From Argyresthia goedartella (Eukaryota > Arthropoda > Insecta > Lepidoptera > Argyresthiidae): a stretch of 64,000 bases of DNA. This document shows positions 32,560-43,530 of this stretch, piece after piece. The position numbers and the translations under genes are program-made. Within the stretch, counting starts at the first letter, position 1. The number at the start of each line of letters is the position of its first letter. The notes under the pieces were generated by a model that saw nothing but the letters and a program-made list of their open reading frames with translations, was not told where the DNA came from and made no database searches. Location of the stretch: the NCBI GenBank assembly GCA_949825045.1, contig OX463835.1, positions 20,353,201 to 20,417,200 of the forward strand, given 5' to 3'.

Positions 32560-32765
32560 CACCCGAACAAAAAAGCCGCGCTAAAGGCTCTTTAGTACGC
32601 AACTTTTAATCGGTAACCGAGTGGCCAAGAGTAGGCCAAAGATCGGCAGACCACCTGCCAGATAGTCCAGTGACTTAGCGAGGATAGCAGGAAACCAGTG
32701 GACGCGGGTTGCACGGGACCGGCTCGAGTGGCGTGTGCACGGGGAGCCCTACCTAGTTACATGTT
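32560..32765 (+). pseudogene. LINE ORF2 C-terminal fragment
   Basis: The frame reads RPKIGRPPAR, a stop at the position usually occupied by W, then SSDLARIAGNQWTRVARDRL and EWRVHGEPYL. This closely follows the usual ending of one insect non-LTR ORF2 type (GRPxxRWxDDIxxxAGxxWxRxAxDRxxWRxxGEAY). Only the last 50 or so residues remain. Confidence 0.65.
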
Positions 32766-32808
32766 GTATATTGCCACTGGAGCCCGGCAAAATACAACAT
32801 GTAACTAG
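32753..32808. repeat. 20-bp-arm inverted repeat
   Basis: CTAGTTACATGTTGTATATT (32753-32772) pairs with 32789-32808 at 19 of 20 positions around a 16-base GC-rich loop. It overlaps the end of the LINE fragment. Confidence 0.75.
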
Positions 32809-32818
32809 TTATAATACG

Positions 32819-32946
32819 ATTAAAATCAGTTAACGATTCGGCCAACCTCGGAAATTGTCGTGAATCCCTCATCTCTCACTAGAGAGAGAGAGATCGGATT
32901 TGGGCGATGATATCCGAGAAAAGCCGAATCTTTAACTGATTTTAAT
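32819..32946. mobile_element. short foldback element
   Basis: ATTAAAATCAGTTAACGATTCGG at the left is matched in inverse at the right (CCGAATCTTTAACTGATTTTAAT, quoted in part), giving arms of about 24 bases with one or two mismatches around a GAGAGAGA-rich centre. It resembles a MITE. No second copy is in the window. Confidence 0.6.
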
Positions 32947-33207
32947 AGTATAGTACCAAAATTAAAAATATTCAATCCGCGGTCTGGGTCTATGACTTCG
33001 GCAGTACACCACCCCCAGTCTGGTCACGGTCGACTATATTTGATACATTTAGCGACTAATCCCGCGTCGCGGGCAGACATTAGCTTATTGTCCAATTATA
33101 TACCTCCCCTGGTTAGTGAGATAACACAATGGGAATCATCAATTCATTTTATTTATACTTTCATTATCACGTATATATGTAGACCACGAGCATATTATTG
33201 TAGATTA

Positions 33208-33572
33208 TGTAATGCCTAATTATGTACAGTTACATACACTAGTTTATCTACACACATATCATAAGCTCTCTTTAATGTGTTCAGGAACCGCATGTTCGAC
33301 CGGCATGGTTGCATTGATAATTCCTTTGCACTTGTTTAACTTGTTCAGTAGTACCAACTTCACAAACAAAGTAGGGGCGGCACGAAGGCGGGCGTCGGCG
33401 GCGTTCGAAATTTGAATGTCATAATATGTATAAAAATTACACATTATGGTCATATTGTGTAATTTTTCAGGTAAGGAATAAGTTTTTACCAAGTAGTTTA
33501 ACATTATGCTGATCGTAACGTGCGGTTTTTGGACGCAGTAAAGAGGGTTTATGATACGTGTGTAGATAAACA
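33208..33572 (-). mobile_element. double-hairpin MITE, copy 5
   Basis: The core runs 33572 to 33242 on the minus strand with both inverted ends. Part of the second hairpin (ACAGTTACATACACTAG) lies at 33208-33241. The minus-strand frame 33259-33573 is open and resembles those in copies 1 and 2, differing by an in-frame codon insertion near the centre. Confidence 0.75.
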
Positions 33573-33574
33573 CA

Positions 33575-33985
33575 TTAAATTAGTAAAATTTAATGCCAAA
33601 AATCTACCAGTTGACAGTTTTGCGCGAAAACAGACTCACAGCGGAGTGACGTAGCAGCTGTTGTCAGTAAGGGACAGAGCTATGACGTGTGTCGTGTGGA
33701 CACGCCATGGAGCAGAAGTTCCGCGGCTGTATTTTTCGTCCCTGAATTGAACCTTACGTGATTGACATAGCATCGCAAGCGTATTCGTCAATGGTGTGTT
33801 TCGACTCTATGCGTCAATATCTTCCTTTTTTCGCAAAGAAAAGGAAAGGGAGACTGACGAATGGCTCAGTCCCGTCACGTCACTTCCTCTGATGCGGTGT
33901 TTTAAAGCAAGTGTTGTTTGACGTTATTTCGTATTTTTTGTTGAAATAAATAAAAATGATGAAATAAAATAAAAACTTTCAAAAT
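33575..33985. other. intron sequence, nothing recognised
   Basis: No shared repeat or exon signal was identified. Confidence 0.3.
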
Positions 33986-33987
33986 TT

Positions 33988-34238
33988 TATCGCACATCAA
34001 AAATATGCCCAGCAAAAAAGGATCAGCAAAAACACTTTTTATGTTTTAAATATTTTATGAGAAGTTAAGTTTATGTTTTAAGTATTTGTTGTTGTTCCTA
34101 CATTTTGAACCTAACACGAAGGATAAAGGAAGCTTCGCTTCGCTCACCCCCTTTACCCTTCACCTGAGCTACCGCAGCAAATATAAGGGATATTTGCAGC
34201 GCAAATTAGTATTTTTGATATGCAGTTTAATATTTCCC
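33988..34238 (+). mobile_element. foldback MITE, ATATTTCCC end, copy 3
   Basis: The left end TATCGCACATCAAAAATATG and right end TATTTTTGATATGCAGTTTAATATTTCCC (quoted in part) are inverse. The interior ACACGAAGGATAAAGGAAGC is shared with the other copies. Confidence 0.7.
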
Positions 34239-34239
34239 C

Positions 34240-34990
34240 TATCAAAAGAGGGGCTTTTATGTTTTTAGGTCTCAAAAAATTATTAAATGTGATAATATCT
34301 TGACCAAAGCAGCTTCTCTATTTCCACCGATCCCTGTCCCGTACTTAATGGTCATGAAAAAAAAGCAAAGGTACCAAACTGAGAAAAACATGTTGAGACA
34401 ATTGTGTTCCTAACTAAATTCGATTATTCACATCAAAAATATTACAGGATAACTGAAATATCAAAAAAAATACATGTTCTTCAGTTGTCCTCTACGGCGT
34501 AGTTTGCTCACATTCCCTTCTTCGTTAAGTTGGCAGTTCTGTATAACCGTCAGATATTAACAGTTTTCCTGTCAGTCGATAAAGCAGATGTCAGTCGGAA
34601 CGTAAACAAATAAATATTGATATTAATTTTTAGTTATATAATCGGAAACAAACAGCCTCAAGTACAATCGTTCTAAAACTGTGAGTAAGTAACGTCACAA
34701 GGGGGGTTATTAAAAAAACAAAAAGAAATATTCAAATTCGTTTCTTAAAATGGCCTAAAATTTTACAAAATAAAATAAAAGCGGTTCCTTTTTTTTTTAA
34801 CGGCCTATTGTTCTGAATGTTTAGATTTTTGACAAAATCTCACGGTTTTGGTTTCTAACCGAGTAAGTTGTTACTTTGTTACTATAACTGTCGTTGACAA
34901 AGATTTTTGGCGGTTAGCGTACCTAGTACCTACTAAGCATAAAATTAAAATAAAATAAAACTTCGATAGCTCAAGTCCAGTTTCAAAATT
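34240..34990. other. quiet AT-rich intron sequence
   Basis: No shared repeat or exon signal was identified. Confidence 0.3.
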
Positions 34991-34991
34991 A

Positions 34992-35398
34992 TATGTACTT
35001 ACAAACTCTTTTGAGGGTTCCGTACCCGAAGGGTGCCAAACGGCACCCTTTTACTAAGCCTCCGCTGCTGTCCGTCCGTTCGTCTGTCACCAGGCTGCAT
35101 CTCATGAACCGTGATAGTAAGACAGTTGAATTTTTCACAGATGATGTATTTCTGTTGCCACTATAACAACAAATACTACAAAAACAGAATAAAATAAATA
35201 TTTAAGGGGGCTCCCATATAATTCTTCCAAAACCACATACAAACTTGGTTACGTACATGGAGTTTGAAAGTAGCGGCACCATGAACTTGGTAAACAACAT
35301 TTTGCTATGTAAAATCCAAACTGCACTCCAGACCAACCCTACCATTGTGCGGTGGTACGGAACCCTTCGTGCGCGAGTTCGACTCGCACTTGACTTTT
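34992..35398 (-). mobile_element. Helitron-like non-autonomous element
   Basis: Same order as 14272-14684: TTGAGGGTTCCGTACCCGAA, GTCC microsatellite (about 35069-35085), CACCAGGCTGCATCTCATGA, ATGTATTTCTGTTGCCACTA, GGTGGTACGGAACCCTTCGT, GCGAGTTCGACTCGCACTTG. The ends are well preserved. Confidence 0.65.
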
Positions 35399-35399
35399 A

Positions 35400-35812
35400 T
35401 TTTATTTTATTAATTTACTCTGGAATAACATAAGACAAATATAGCTTCACCATTGAAATACCCACCCTACTGTCCAGCAATTGCGACTTAAAGTTCAGCA
35501 GCCAGAAGCAGTCACTACCACACTAATGTACTACCAACAGACTACCAAAGAAAATCCCTGTTTCACTTCTCCACCGTATCGGAACGCAATAAGAGTCTAA
35601 CTGCTACAGCGGGTCATATTAACCTGGTAACTTCAGCCAACAGACACTAGCGGCTTGGGCGACCACAAATCCGTGTGTGCGACCGACAAACAATAGATTT
35701 TTGTCGTTGTTTACCGTGGACAAATAATTTGGTTTGTTTTTAAGGGTTTGTGAGCAAGGGTTGGTTGAGTTGGTATAGAGACGCGTAAGGCGAATGTGTA
35801 GTCAATAAATAC
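35400..35812. other. intron sequence, nothing recognised
   Basis: No shared repeat or exon signal was identified. Confidence 0.3.
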
Positions 35813-36178
35813 CGGCCAAGTGCGAGTTGGACTCACACACCGAAGCTATCCGCATAAATCACAAATTTTTTTAAACATTTTTCCTTTAGTGCTAAAATAC
35901 CTTGTAATAAATTTCATGATTCTCGGTCAACGGGAAGTACCCTATTAGGTCTTGATTCCCTTCCGAATATCATGCAATTTCAGAAATATTGTGACATATA
36001 TGGCGGTATCTTCTGATTGAGTTGACTTGAGTATAAGTTTGATTTCCTCTCAACTTTAACAGACCACAGACGTTAGTAATCGATGTTAACTTCAACTTGA
36101 TATCTTTACGCTTTCCTGAGAAGAAAGGTCTTTACAGATGGACGACGACGTGATCCTATTAAGGTACGGAACCCTAAA
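35813..36178 (+). mobile_element. Helitron-like element, third subfamily
   Basis: It starts GGCCAAGTGCGAGTTGGACT and contains TTCATGATTCTCGGTCAACG and GGAAGTACCCTATTAGG. It ends GATCCTATTAAGGTACGGAA followed by CCCTAAA. The ends are shared with the other subfamilies but the interior is different. Confidence 0.55.
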
Positions 36179-36189
36179 CACTTAGCGTC

Positions 36190-36300
36190 ATGCCTTTCCC
36201 CATACGCGCTGGCAGAGGCACATGTGCCCAAGTTTAGCCAGATGTTTAATACTACATTTCACGTGACAGCCCATCACCGCAGCCATGAAGGTTTCCTCAC
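36190..36300 (+). repeat. repeat family G
   Basis: CCCCATACGCGCTGGCAGAGGC, GCCCAAGTTTAGCCAGAT, CACGTGACAG and CCCATCACCGCAGCCATGAA (quoted in parts) follow the family G order seen at 37912-38025. Confidence 0.5.
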
Positions 36301-36355
36301 GATGTTTCCTCCATCACCATTAGATGAATCTGTACCGTATACCTGACGCCATTTC

Positions 36356-36660
36356 TTGGCGCCTGAGTGCTGCTTGGAGAGGGTGGAGGGGGTGGAGGCG
36401 GCGCATGGGAGCAAGAGAGAATTGCATTGGCAAAAGATATATTATTTCGGGCATATCATGAGTAACGACAAATATAACCTGCTCCAACAGATCGTGCAAG
36501 GCAAACTTCAGGGACGCAGAAGACCTGGTCACCCACGTAACCTCCTGGCTCCAAAAACTCAGAGAATGGTTCGGCATGAGCACAAAGTCACTATTCCGGG
36601 CTGCAGCAGCCCGTCTGCAATTGTCTTAATAATCGCCAACCTCCGATAGGAGATCGTACC
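36356..36660 (+). pseudogene. LINE ORF2 C-terminal fragment, frameshifted
   Basis: One frame reads YYFGHIMSNDKYNLLQQIVQ then GKLQGRRRPGHPRN. The homology then continues in another frame with LREWFGMSTKSLFRAAAAR and ends near the stop at about 36650. The order YFGHxMRxxKYxLLQLIxQGKxxGxRxxGRRR ... LRxWFG is the usual end of a common insect LINE ORF2. A single-base indel near 36540 separates the two frames. Confidence 0.7.
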
Positions 36661-36724
36661 AAAAGAAGAAGAAAGACAGAGATGGTCTCGCTCAAGCGCC
36701 AGTCTTGGCATCAGGTATAAATAG

Positions 36725-36840
36725 CAGTAGGATGGATCTCGCTTGATGCGGTTGGCACAGATCGTGAGCATTGGCGCTATACACAAGAGGCCTGTGCCCA
36801 GTGGTGGGGCGATGTGGGCTGAGTATGATGATGGTGAAGA
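36725..36840 (+). pseudogene. LINE C-terminal scrap, second copy
   Basis: Same sequence type as 13800-13925: GGATCTCGCTTGATGCGGTTG, TGGGGCGATGTGGGCTGAGT, ending in a GATGATGAT-like microsatellite. It is probably the true 3' end of the element whose ORF2 piece lies just upstream. Confidence 0.5.
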
Positions 36841-37107
36841 TAATGATGATGACCCAGGGCTTTGTTCTTGTTACGGCTGCCGGTGAGTGGCCGGCTGTTT
36901 CGTTTCCTTATAAAGCATAGGTTCTCTACCTTTTTCAATATGCGGTCCCCTAATCCTCGCCCCTCCCCCCCCTATATAAGTAATTAAAAACGATTAATAT
37001 TTTCGTAGTAAGAAGGCCCCAAATGCGGAGTTATGAGCTTATGAGAGAGAGAGAGAAGGCTAGGCTATCAATTCGAGTAAGGAGTCGAGCCCAATATTAG
37101 TAAGACG

Positions 37108-37300
37108 ACTTCTGTGGCGCTGCGGTCGTGGCTCTGCCTACCATGCGAGAGGTCCCGGGTTAGATCCCCAGATAGGGATAAAGAGAAGAAAAAAAACAGG
37201 TCTTGGATGTGTATGTGTGTGATGTCGCTGTTTCTGGTTCCCACGATTCAGGGTATCCTAGTGTGAGGCCAGGAGCAATGTATGTACCTGGATATAATTC
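37108..37300 (+). mobile_element. SINE family A, full-length reference copy
   Basis: The head has GTGGCGCTGCGGTCGTGGCT (A-box region) and GGTCCCGGGTTAGATCCCC (B box, one change from GGTTCGATCCC). The A-rich linker is GAAGAAAAAAAACAG. The body has GTGTGTGATGTCGCTGTTTC, CAGGGTATCCTAGTGTG and GCCAGGAGCAATGTATG. tRNA-derived SINEs are transcribed by RNA polymerase III from these internal boxes and copied by LINE enzymes. Confidence 0.8.
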
Positions 37301-37400
37301 ATATAATTTATTGCACAGAAATCTTAATGGTAAAATAATAAAAACTACGAGCAAAGGCGAGCTTATCTTTAAAATGAGATTTCTAACGGATATTAAAATT
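37300..37400 (-). mobile_element. LINE 3' untranslated fragment
   Basis: TTTATTGCACAGAAATCTTA and GCAAAGGCGAGCTTATCTTT match the 3' UTR type at 18865-19130 and 62288-62460. Confidence 0.5.
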
Positions 37401-37589
37401 TCAAATAGTATATCGAAATCGACGCAGTTGAAGGCGCTACTGAAATCAAGCAGTGTAATTGAATGTCGTCAGTGCTAAACAAATTGCATAAATGTTTGTT
37501 TGATTATGTTTAACAAGGCGGCTTGAAATTTCACATGGTAATTAAGTCGAGTAACTTTAAGACCTGCAGTGAGGGCTTGATTCACATAA

Positions 37590-37740
37590 TTATCATTCCA
37601 ACAAAGAGTTCAACACGTTCTTCCTCGAGGGGCCGCAGAAGCCGCCCTCGAATTTTCCGCGGCGTGAAATTATTAATTTTAATAAATCCACTTCTGGAGC
37701 CGCTCGTCGAGCCTCCTTTGGATTAACCGTGAAATAAAGA
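37590..37740. other. GC-rich patch in da intron 1
   Basis: TTCCTCGAGGGGCCGCAGAA, GCCGCCCTCGAATTTTCCGC and GAGCCGCTCGTCGAGCCTCC stand out from an AT-rich setting. There is no repeat match within the window. Open frames on both strands lack exon boundaries. It could be a regulatory element or an unrecognised exon. Confidence 0.3.
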
Positions 37741-37911
37741 CTAGCCGCTAACAATTCATGTGTCAAAAGGCATCGAAACCTCCTTGGCATCTAAAGTTGC
37801 AAGTACCTATTTTAGTGTACATCTATGAAACACACGCTAATCGACACCGAAGATAATTTTCAAACTCTGTTTGACAAAATGTCGTAAATTATACACTTTC
37901 TGAAAGTGTAA

Positions 37912-38150
37912 CGCTTTTTCCCATACGGGGTAGCAGAGGCACAGTGCCCACGTTTAGCCGGTTATTCAATACTCCATTTTGCGTGACAGGGGGCTAGCCC
38001 ATCGCCGCACCTATGGAGATTGAAGGCAATAAAATAATATATTTTCCGGCGAGCTTGTATGAAGAGACTTATGAATGTTGAGGAAACGAGAGATGTTGGC
38101 CAGGATCGCAGCAAGTGGAGCTCTGCCTACCCCTCTTCCGGGACAAAGGT
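37912..38150 (+). repeat. repeat family G followed by a LINE-like scrap
   Basis: 37912-38025 is the best family G copy (GCAGAGGCACAGTGCCCACG, TTTAGCCGGTTATTCAATAC, CATCGCCGCACCTATGGAG). 38050-38150 (CTTGTATGAAGAGACTTATG, GCCAGGATCGCAGCAAGTGG, CTGCCTACCCCTCTTCCGGG) recurs at 47935-48055, where it reads as a possible LINE ORF2 end. Confidence 0.5.
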
Positions 38151-38159
38151 CTGAATATA

Positions 38160-38740
38160 GGAATGTATCTTTATTTTCTGTAAACTGAAATATTTCAGAA
38201 AACATATAATTTGTCTTTATACAAAAATACGACCTTTCAGTTGCAACTTCGGCAGGTACGACAGGCTTCATACAAAAATATAGTCTTTTGTATGGAAACG
38301 AAACAGCAAGCCGCTCACTAGCTGAGCATTGAGCAATGATAGCCGAACAGAATACGAAAGGAAAAGAAAACCCACAATCTGACAAGTCGGGTGAATGACG
38401 TCATCAAATACCAACAGACAGGGGTGATCTAGGCGGCTATCAATGTCAATACAAACACTAGCACACTATCACTTGAAGAAGTGTGCCTAATGTTATTTCA
38501 GCTTACAGAAGTGTATATCAAATATTTAACCACGTGACCGTTATCAATAAAAACGATGTGCATCGAGATTTCTAGACGTTATTTAACTTGGTATAGGATT
38601 GATTTCATATGATTTATCTTAATCATTTATTGTTGAGTGTGAGTAATGACTGAATGCAGAGACAAATAGAGTGCCGCTTAACCCTGTAGGGGGTTAATCC
38701 AACTCAATACACACTTTGCTGTTAATAATTTTGTAATTAT
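38160..38740. other. intron sequence, nothing recognised
   Basis: A minus-strand open frame of 124 codons (38011-38385) crosses the repeat boundary at 38150 and has no recognisable domain. I treat it as chance. Confidence 0.35.
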
Positions 38741-38744
38741 TTAT

Positions 38745-38992
38745 GGCTAGTATTTAATCGCACATCAAAGATACTAATTTGTACAGCAAAAACTCTTTTA
38801 GTTTTAAATATTTTATGTTTAGTCAAGTTTGTGTTTTAAATATTTTTGTTGTTTGCATGTTCAACTTAACACGAAGGATAAAGGGGGCTTTCTTCGCTCA
38901 CCCCCTTTAACCTTTAACTAAGCTACCGCAGCATTTTGCCCTGATATTTGCTGTGCAAATCAGTATTTTTGATGTCCAGTTTAATATTTCCC
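38745..38992 (+). mobile_element. foldback MITE, ATATTTCCC end, copy 4
   Basis: Left GCTAGTATTTAATCGCACAT and right TTTTTGATGTCCAGTTTAAT are inverse with their neighbours. The interior CACGAAGGATAAAGGGGGC and CTAAGCTACCGCAGCATTTT are the family hallmarks. It is the most complete plus-orientation copy. Confidence 0.75.
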
Positions 38993-39059
38993 ATTATTTA
39001 TTCCTGCTTAATGCAACCAACTGCAACCAATGTTAAAAGAGATCTAAAAAATCAATCTG

Positions 39060-39180
39060 TGGGAGTTTCTTCGCACCTCTACTCCCTCAGAGGTCCAATG
39101 TAGAGAAGAGGCAAAATGATGTTTGCTAAGTATATGTGAATATCTACAGTAATAAAGTAATTTGAACTCTGAACTCATGA
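39060..39180 (+). mobile_element. LINE 3'-end fragment, copy 2
   Basis: GAGAAGAGGCAAAATGATGT, AAGTATATGTGAATATCTAC and AGTAATAAAGTAATTTGAAC match the inverse of 21755-21900. AATAAA is the likely polyadenylation signal, followed by a TTTGAACT-type tail. Confidence 0.5.
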
Positions 39181-41590
39181 ACTCCCTATTACAGACATAA
39201 GCATGCATAATTTTTCTTTGGTTTTGGATTTTTTTACCTCTCCAAAGGTTGAAGATTTGGGCATGTAGTGGACAGAGCCCTATAAAGGGGTAATTTCCTA
39301 AGGGAGAGTCAATGGCAACATAACTTTAAGTTTCCATCATACTTCAGAGTTGTCAGTGCTTATCCCACGGCCTCGTTTCGCGACCGGTGACAAATTTCTA
39401 GCCCATCTACTGACAAAACTCTAAGCCCTTGAAGCGACTATTGCGACATGTATTTTATTTAGCGGACAAAACGAGCTACAAAGTGTGCAAAGACTCAAGA
39501 AGTCCTCTTTGTTTGTTATCGAAACCTAGGTACTAACGAAATCCTAGATATTAGGTCACAGGCACGGCGCAGGAGACCTAAGGCGCAATACCAAAAGGTT
39601 ACTAAAGGTCACTCGATATCAATAGCGATATGATTCCAAACTGTCCATCTAGTGTGTACAGCTGCGTATGCGCACGCCTCTGATTGCTCCACCAATGACC
39701 AATAAGGGCCCAGGAATCAGAAGGTTGAAAAGAAAGTGAAAGAATTTTCCTCAAAAATCGTGATAATCTCTTGGTTTTTGGATTTGTCTGTTTTTCTGCT
39801 ACCTATTAATTTTATTATAAATTATTATTATCACGAATATTCTCGGGCTTCCCCCTCAACCGTGGTACAACCGGTTATTACCGGTTGCACCATGTTTAGT
39901 TTTAGCACAGCATAACTAATGTTTTACTTACCCGTGGTACAACCAGTTGGACTTAGCGGTTGGACCACGGGTCGATATTTCAAGGAATCAGAATCGTCCA
40001 TCAGGCGATGTGCCAGCAATTCGTCACGTTCTCACTATTAAACCTACAGGGATCTCCCCTTGTTCTCTGCAAGATAAAACGCGTGCGGACCCCAAAGCGA
40101 AACCCATTTCTGATAACAAAACCAAACAAAATTACATTTATCTAAGTTCGCTGCCAAACAGTCTAGGCCGAGCATTTAATATACTTCACTCATGCCAATG
40201 ATAACCTTAGGGTTACTACGTTTCTATCTTGAGCTATCTACTATCTTTGCTACAGTGAACAATATGCTCTAACTGGGCGATGGAAAACATCGGGAGGAAA
40301 CCATCATACCTACATAACTGCGAATGGCTGAACGGGGTCGCGAAAGTGCCTCGGCTACGCTAGATTTTTTGATTGTTTTGAATACAAGTTACATGAGAGA
40401 TTGAAATGCTAAAACGAACAAACTTTATTGCGCAAAACAATTGAATATAGACTTAATAATGATATATAATAATAAGACTTACCGTTATTATCTAGATTAA
40501 AGAAAGTTATTGTAGAACAGTGATAATTTAAATTAAATGTAAATGCAAGCGTACCCCGTATTCGATTTACTTAATACATTTATCGAATCTCAGTAATTAC
40601 GTTAAGTCTTACATATTTGGTTGTTTCGTGCTTTTTAGTGTACCGCAGTCGTATATATTTTTTTTATTACGTAGTTTATTTGCCTGCTTTTTGGTACAAA
40701 ATTACGAAAAATCTGTAAATGTTAGTTTCAAACGGGTGTATTATTAATAGCTCCAGCATAATTAGTAATTATCTCCCTAAACGACTTTTAAAGCCGTTTA
40801 CTTTGATATCCCACTCGGGGGTCTTGTAAAGTTTTTTTAACCAGCACATTACAGCGCATAAAACCCGCCATTTTGTTACCCAGTGACATTCGCGCTAACA
40901 AGTATAATTTATCAAAATTGGTTGAGCCATTGAATGAATAGGTACGAGGGAACACCGAAACAGTCATAACCCTCCTTTTTTCCGCTTCGATGCAGTTGGG
41001 TACAAAGAAAAAGACTTGCCTTTTCAAGTTTAAAAGTTACATGGCACATCTGCAATGTCATCACATTGAAGGTCTACAATGTAACTTATAGTCGTGGTCG
41101 AGATAGAACTAAGCTTGTAAGTACCAGCCCAGCACGCGTAGGTCATAGTTGATGTGATAGCGAGTTCGCCGCTCGGCCGGGTACTGTATCAATTAGTATG
41201 CTTTTGTTGATACTAATTGATTGGCACTAATGTTAATGCGCATTATTATTTATTACGCATTATAGGTTATTATAATTAATTAAAATCTTTTGTTAAAACA
41301 TCCCGTGTTTCGGATGACACGTTAAGCTGTAGGTCCCGGCTACAATCGCTACTCGGTGGTAGTAGTCGTAAAGATGTGTCGGAGGCCCTAATAGATCAGC
41401 TTGATAACTTCAGTGACATTGGGCACTAACCCGACATCCTTTCGTCAACACGCACTGAGCCAGGTATGAGTATAGCCCAATCTTACTCGGGCAAGGGCCT
41501 GTGCTCCTCGGTGCTCCTCATTGATGGGGAAACGTTCAGATTATGTTATCAAACCATGTCGGACGTTCGGACGGACGACACCTCAAAGAT
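39180..41590. other. quiet intron sequence with two small hairpins
   Basis: No exon or shared repeat was found. 39860-39895 (CAACCGGTTATTACCGGTTG) and 39932-39969 (CCCGTGGTACAACC ... GGTTGGACCACGGG) are two adjacent short dyads sharing CCGTGGTACAACC. Open frames at 39947-40201 overlap the second hairpin and are not credible genes. Confidence 0.35.
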
Positions 41591-41599
41591 TGCTGTGCG

Positions 41600-42140
41600 C
41601 CAGCGGATGAGGTTGATCAACCATCATCATGTCAGTCCTTCGACCCACCGCTGGGCACAGGCCTCTTATGTATAGCGCCAATCACATCCGTCGACTTGAT
41701 GATATCGTCATACCAACGGGTAGACCATCACACCACCTTTGGCCATGAGGTTCTTCTACTTATACTTCTTCTTGTAGTGACTCTCCGCTACAGGAGGTTG
41801 GCGTTCAGCTCTCCACACTCCTCTCTGTTCTCCGCCAAGCGCATGAGCCGTTCTACGCTGGCCACTCCTGTCCATTCCCTGATGCTGCGGAGCCACGAAT
41901 TCCTCCTTCTGCCAGCACGTCTTTTCCCCTCTACTTTGCCCATTACGGTGACCTGTAGGAGTCGATATCGTTCATTCTAAGCACATGTCCCAAGTAAGTT
42001 ATTATTTTCTTCTTTACGGTCAAGGTGAGTTCACGGGGGCATTTGGCCATGAGGTTAGCTTGAGTAAAAAGTGGCCAACTGACAGTCAACAGTGCTGTAA
42101 CACTAGCAGGCTCTATGTCCATTTGGCTACCCGATGACCG
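41600..42140 (-). pseudogene. LINE ORF2 C-terminal fragment
   Basis: On the minus strand from about 42090: ELTLTVKKKIITYLGHVLRM, then after a frame change TVMGKVEGKRRAGRRRNSWL, RSIREWTGVASVERLMRLAE and NREECGELNANLL to a stop near 41795. This is the GHxLR...GKxEGKRxxGRRxxSWL...IREWTG ending of a non-LTR ORF2, distinct from the 36356-36660 type. 41600-41690 adds a scrap of the CATCATCA / CTGGGCACAGGCCTC 3' region. Confidence 0.65.
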
Positions 42141-42239
42141 TCCCGTGGACTTCATATTAGATAGAAAACTCTACTCGATCGTTAAACAGATGACGACATG
42201 TCCTTCCCCATATTCCTATATAAACAATGACATAACGTC

Positions 42240-42290
42240 AGGCTTTTTCCCATAACAAACAGCAGAGGCACAGGTCCATCGCCGCCGCTG
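42240..42290 (+). repeat. repeat family G scrap
   Basis: CTTTTTCCCATAACAAACAGCAGAGGCACAG, quoted in part, followed by GTCCATCGCCGCCGCTG, matches parts of family G with the middle deleted. Confidence 0.35.
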
Positions 42291-42334
42291 CTAATCTCGA
42301 GTTACTAATCTCGTAGCAAAAACGTAAGTAATGT

Positions 42335-42560
42335 AAAGTGACCCTGCCTACGAAGCCAAGGGTCCCGAGTTCGAGTCCCAGTGGGGGCAAATATTTGTTT
42401 GATGAGAACGGATGTTTGTACCCTAGTCATGGTTGTTTATCTATCTAAGTATAATATTTATCTATATAAGTATGTGTATCGTTGTCTAGTACCCAAGATA
42501 CAGGGAATCCTAGTTTGGGGCTAGATCAATGTGTGTAAATAGTGTTCAAGGTATTATTAT
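42335..42560 (+). mobile_element. SINE family B
   Basis: The head includes TGACCCTGCCTACGAAGCC and B box GAGTTCGAGTCCCAGT. The body has GATGAGAACGGATGTTTGTA, CCCTAGTCATGGTTGTTTAT and CTAGTACCCAAGATACAGGG. The tail has GGGGCTAGATCAATGTGTG followed by an (ATT)n run. Confidence 0.75.
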
Positions 42561-42599
42561 TATTATAATAATTTGAAAGTCAAAGGTACTTTTGTACTA

Positions 42600-43140
42600 G
42601 CCATTGCTTACCTTTTTGCTACATTCGAGTTTACGAGATTTGAAGGTTTTCTCGCGACGTTTACATTCCTATTTCGACTGATATTGCATTTAACAAATGC
42701 GTCTACATGTCACCGTATTATTTAGCTTTTAACGCCGTGTATAGAATAGAGAGAGGCTAATACTACGTTTAATTTGCTACACGTCGTATAGATATTTGTT
42801 ACAAGGGCATACCAGACCATTCGATGTTAATCGAAAATGTAACAAATTAAATATTGAGCGTACATACCAAGCTATGCTTGCTAGATAATGAAGGTAAACT
42901 TAAGTATTTACAAACTTATATTATAAAGGTGTAAGTAGATCCAGACCGATACACACCGCGGCATTATAAAATAAAAGTCAAAATATTAATTTGTCTCTGA
43001 ACGAAAGGTGCGGTGCGAATAAGGTGAGATATCCAAAATAGGCTAAGGGTGAGAGAGACAGAGAGAGACGAAGAGGTCACATGTCATTCTGAGCTACAAA
43101 TGTTTGGCGCGGTATCTGTATAATCTGTATGACGTTCACG
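42600..43140. other. intron sequence, nothing recognised
   Basis: No shared repeat or exon signal was identified. Confidence 0.3.
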
Positions 43141-43142
43141 AA

Positions 43143-43308
43143 TTCAGAACTAAACTTCTGAACAGATGTTGATTAATTTTTGGTGTATATAGAGACGACC
43201 CTAATTGTATCGGATGTGAGAGGGTGGAGGACCTCCTTCACTTAGTTCTCGAGTGTAAAATAAATGAACAACCAAGGCTGGACCTCCTCGAAGACACTGT
43301 GCTCTGAG
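43143..43308 (+). pseudogene. LINE C-terminal Cys-His fragment
   Basis: The frame reads FRTKLLNRC, a stop, then LIFGVYRDDPNCIGCERVED and LLHLVLECKINE. The C-x2-C-x7-H-x4-C motif is the zinc-knuckle-like end found in ORF2 of several non-LTR groups. It is immediately followed by a SINE. Confidence 0.55.
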
Positions 43309-43349
43309 GGGGATCTTCTCTTCCTTTTCCATCGAATTCTAAGCTCAGA

Positions 43350-43530
43350 GTAACGACCCGAATGGCCGAGTCGGCAGTGACCCTGCCTACGAAGCCAAGG
43401 GTCCCGGGTTCGAGTCTCGGTGGGGGCAAATGTTTGTTTGATTAGAACGGATGTTTGTACCCTAGTCATGGTTGTTTATCTAACTATGTATAATATTTAT
43501 CTATATACCTAAGTATGTGTATCGTTGTAA
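43350..43530 (+). mobile_element. SINE family B, complete head
   Basis: The best family B head: GACCCGAATGGCCGAGTCGG, GTGACCCTGCCTACGAAGCC and CCCGGGTTCGAGTCTCGG. The element breaks off at GTGTATCGTTGT without the usual tail. Confidence 0.75.

Noticed and set aside
38011..38385. 124-codon minus-strand frame
   Set aside because: It spans a repeat boundary and has no recognisable domain.
41543..41980. 145-codon plus-strand frame
   Set aside because: It is antisense to a clear LINE ORF2 fragment.
43350..43435. tRNA gene in the SINE B head
   Set aside because: A and B boxes are present, but the same head recurs attached to SINE bodies and the cloverleaf is imperfect.
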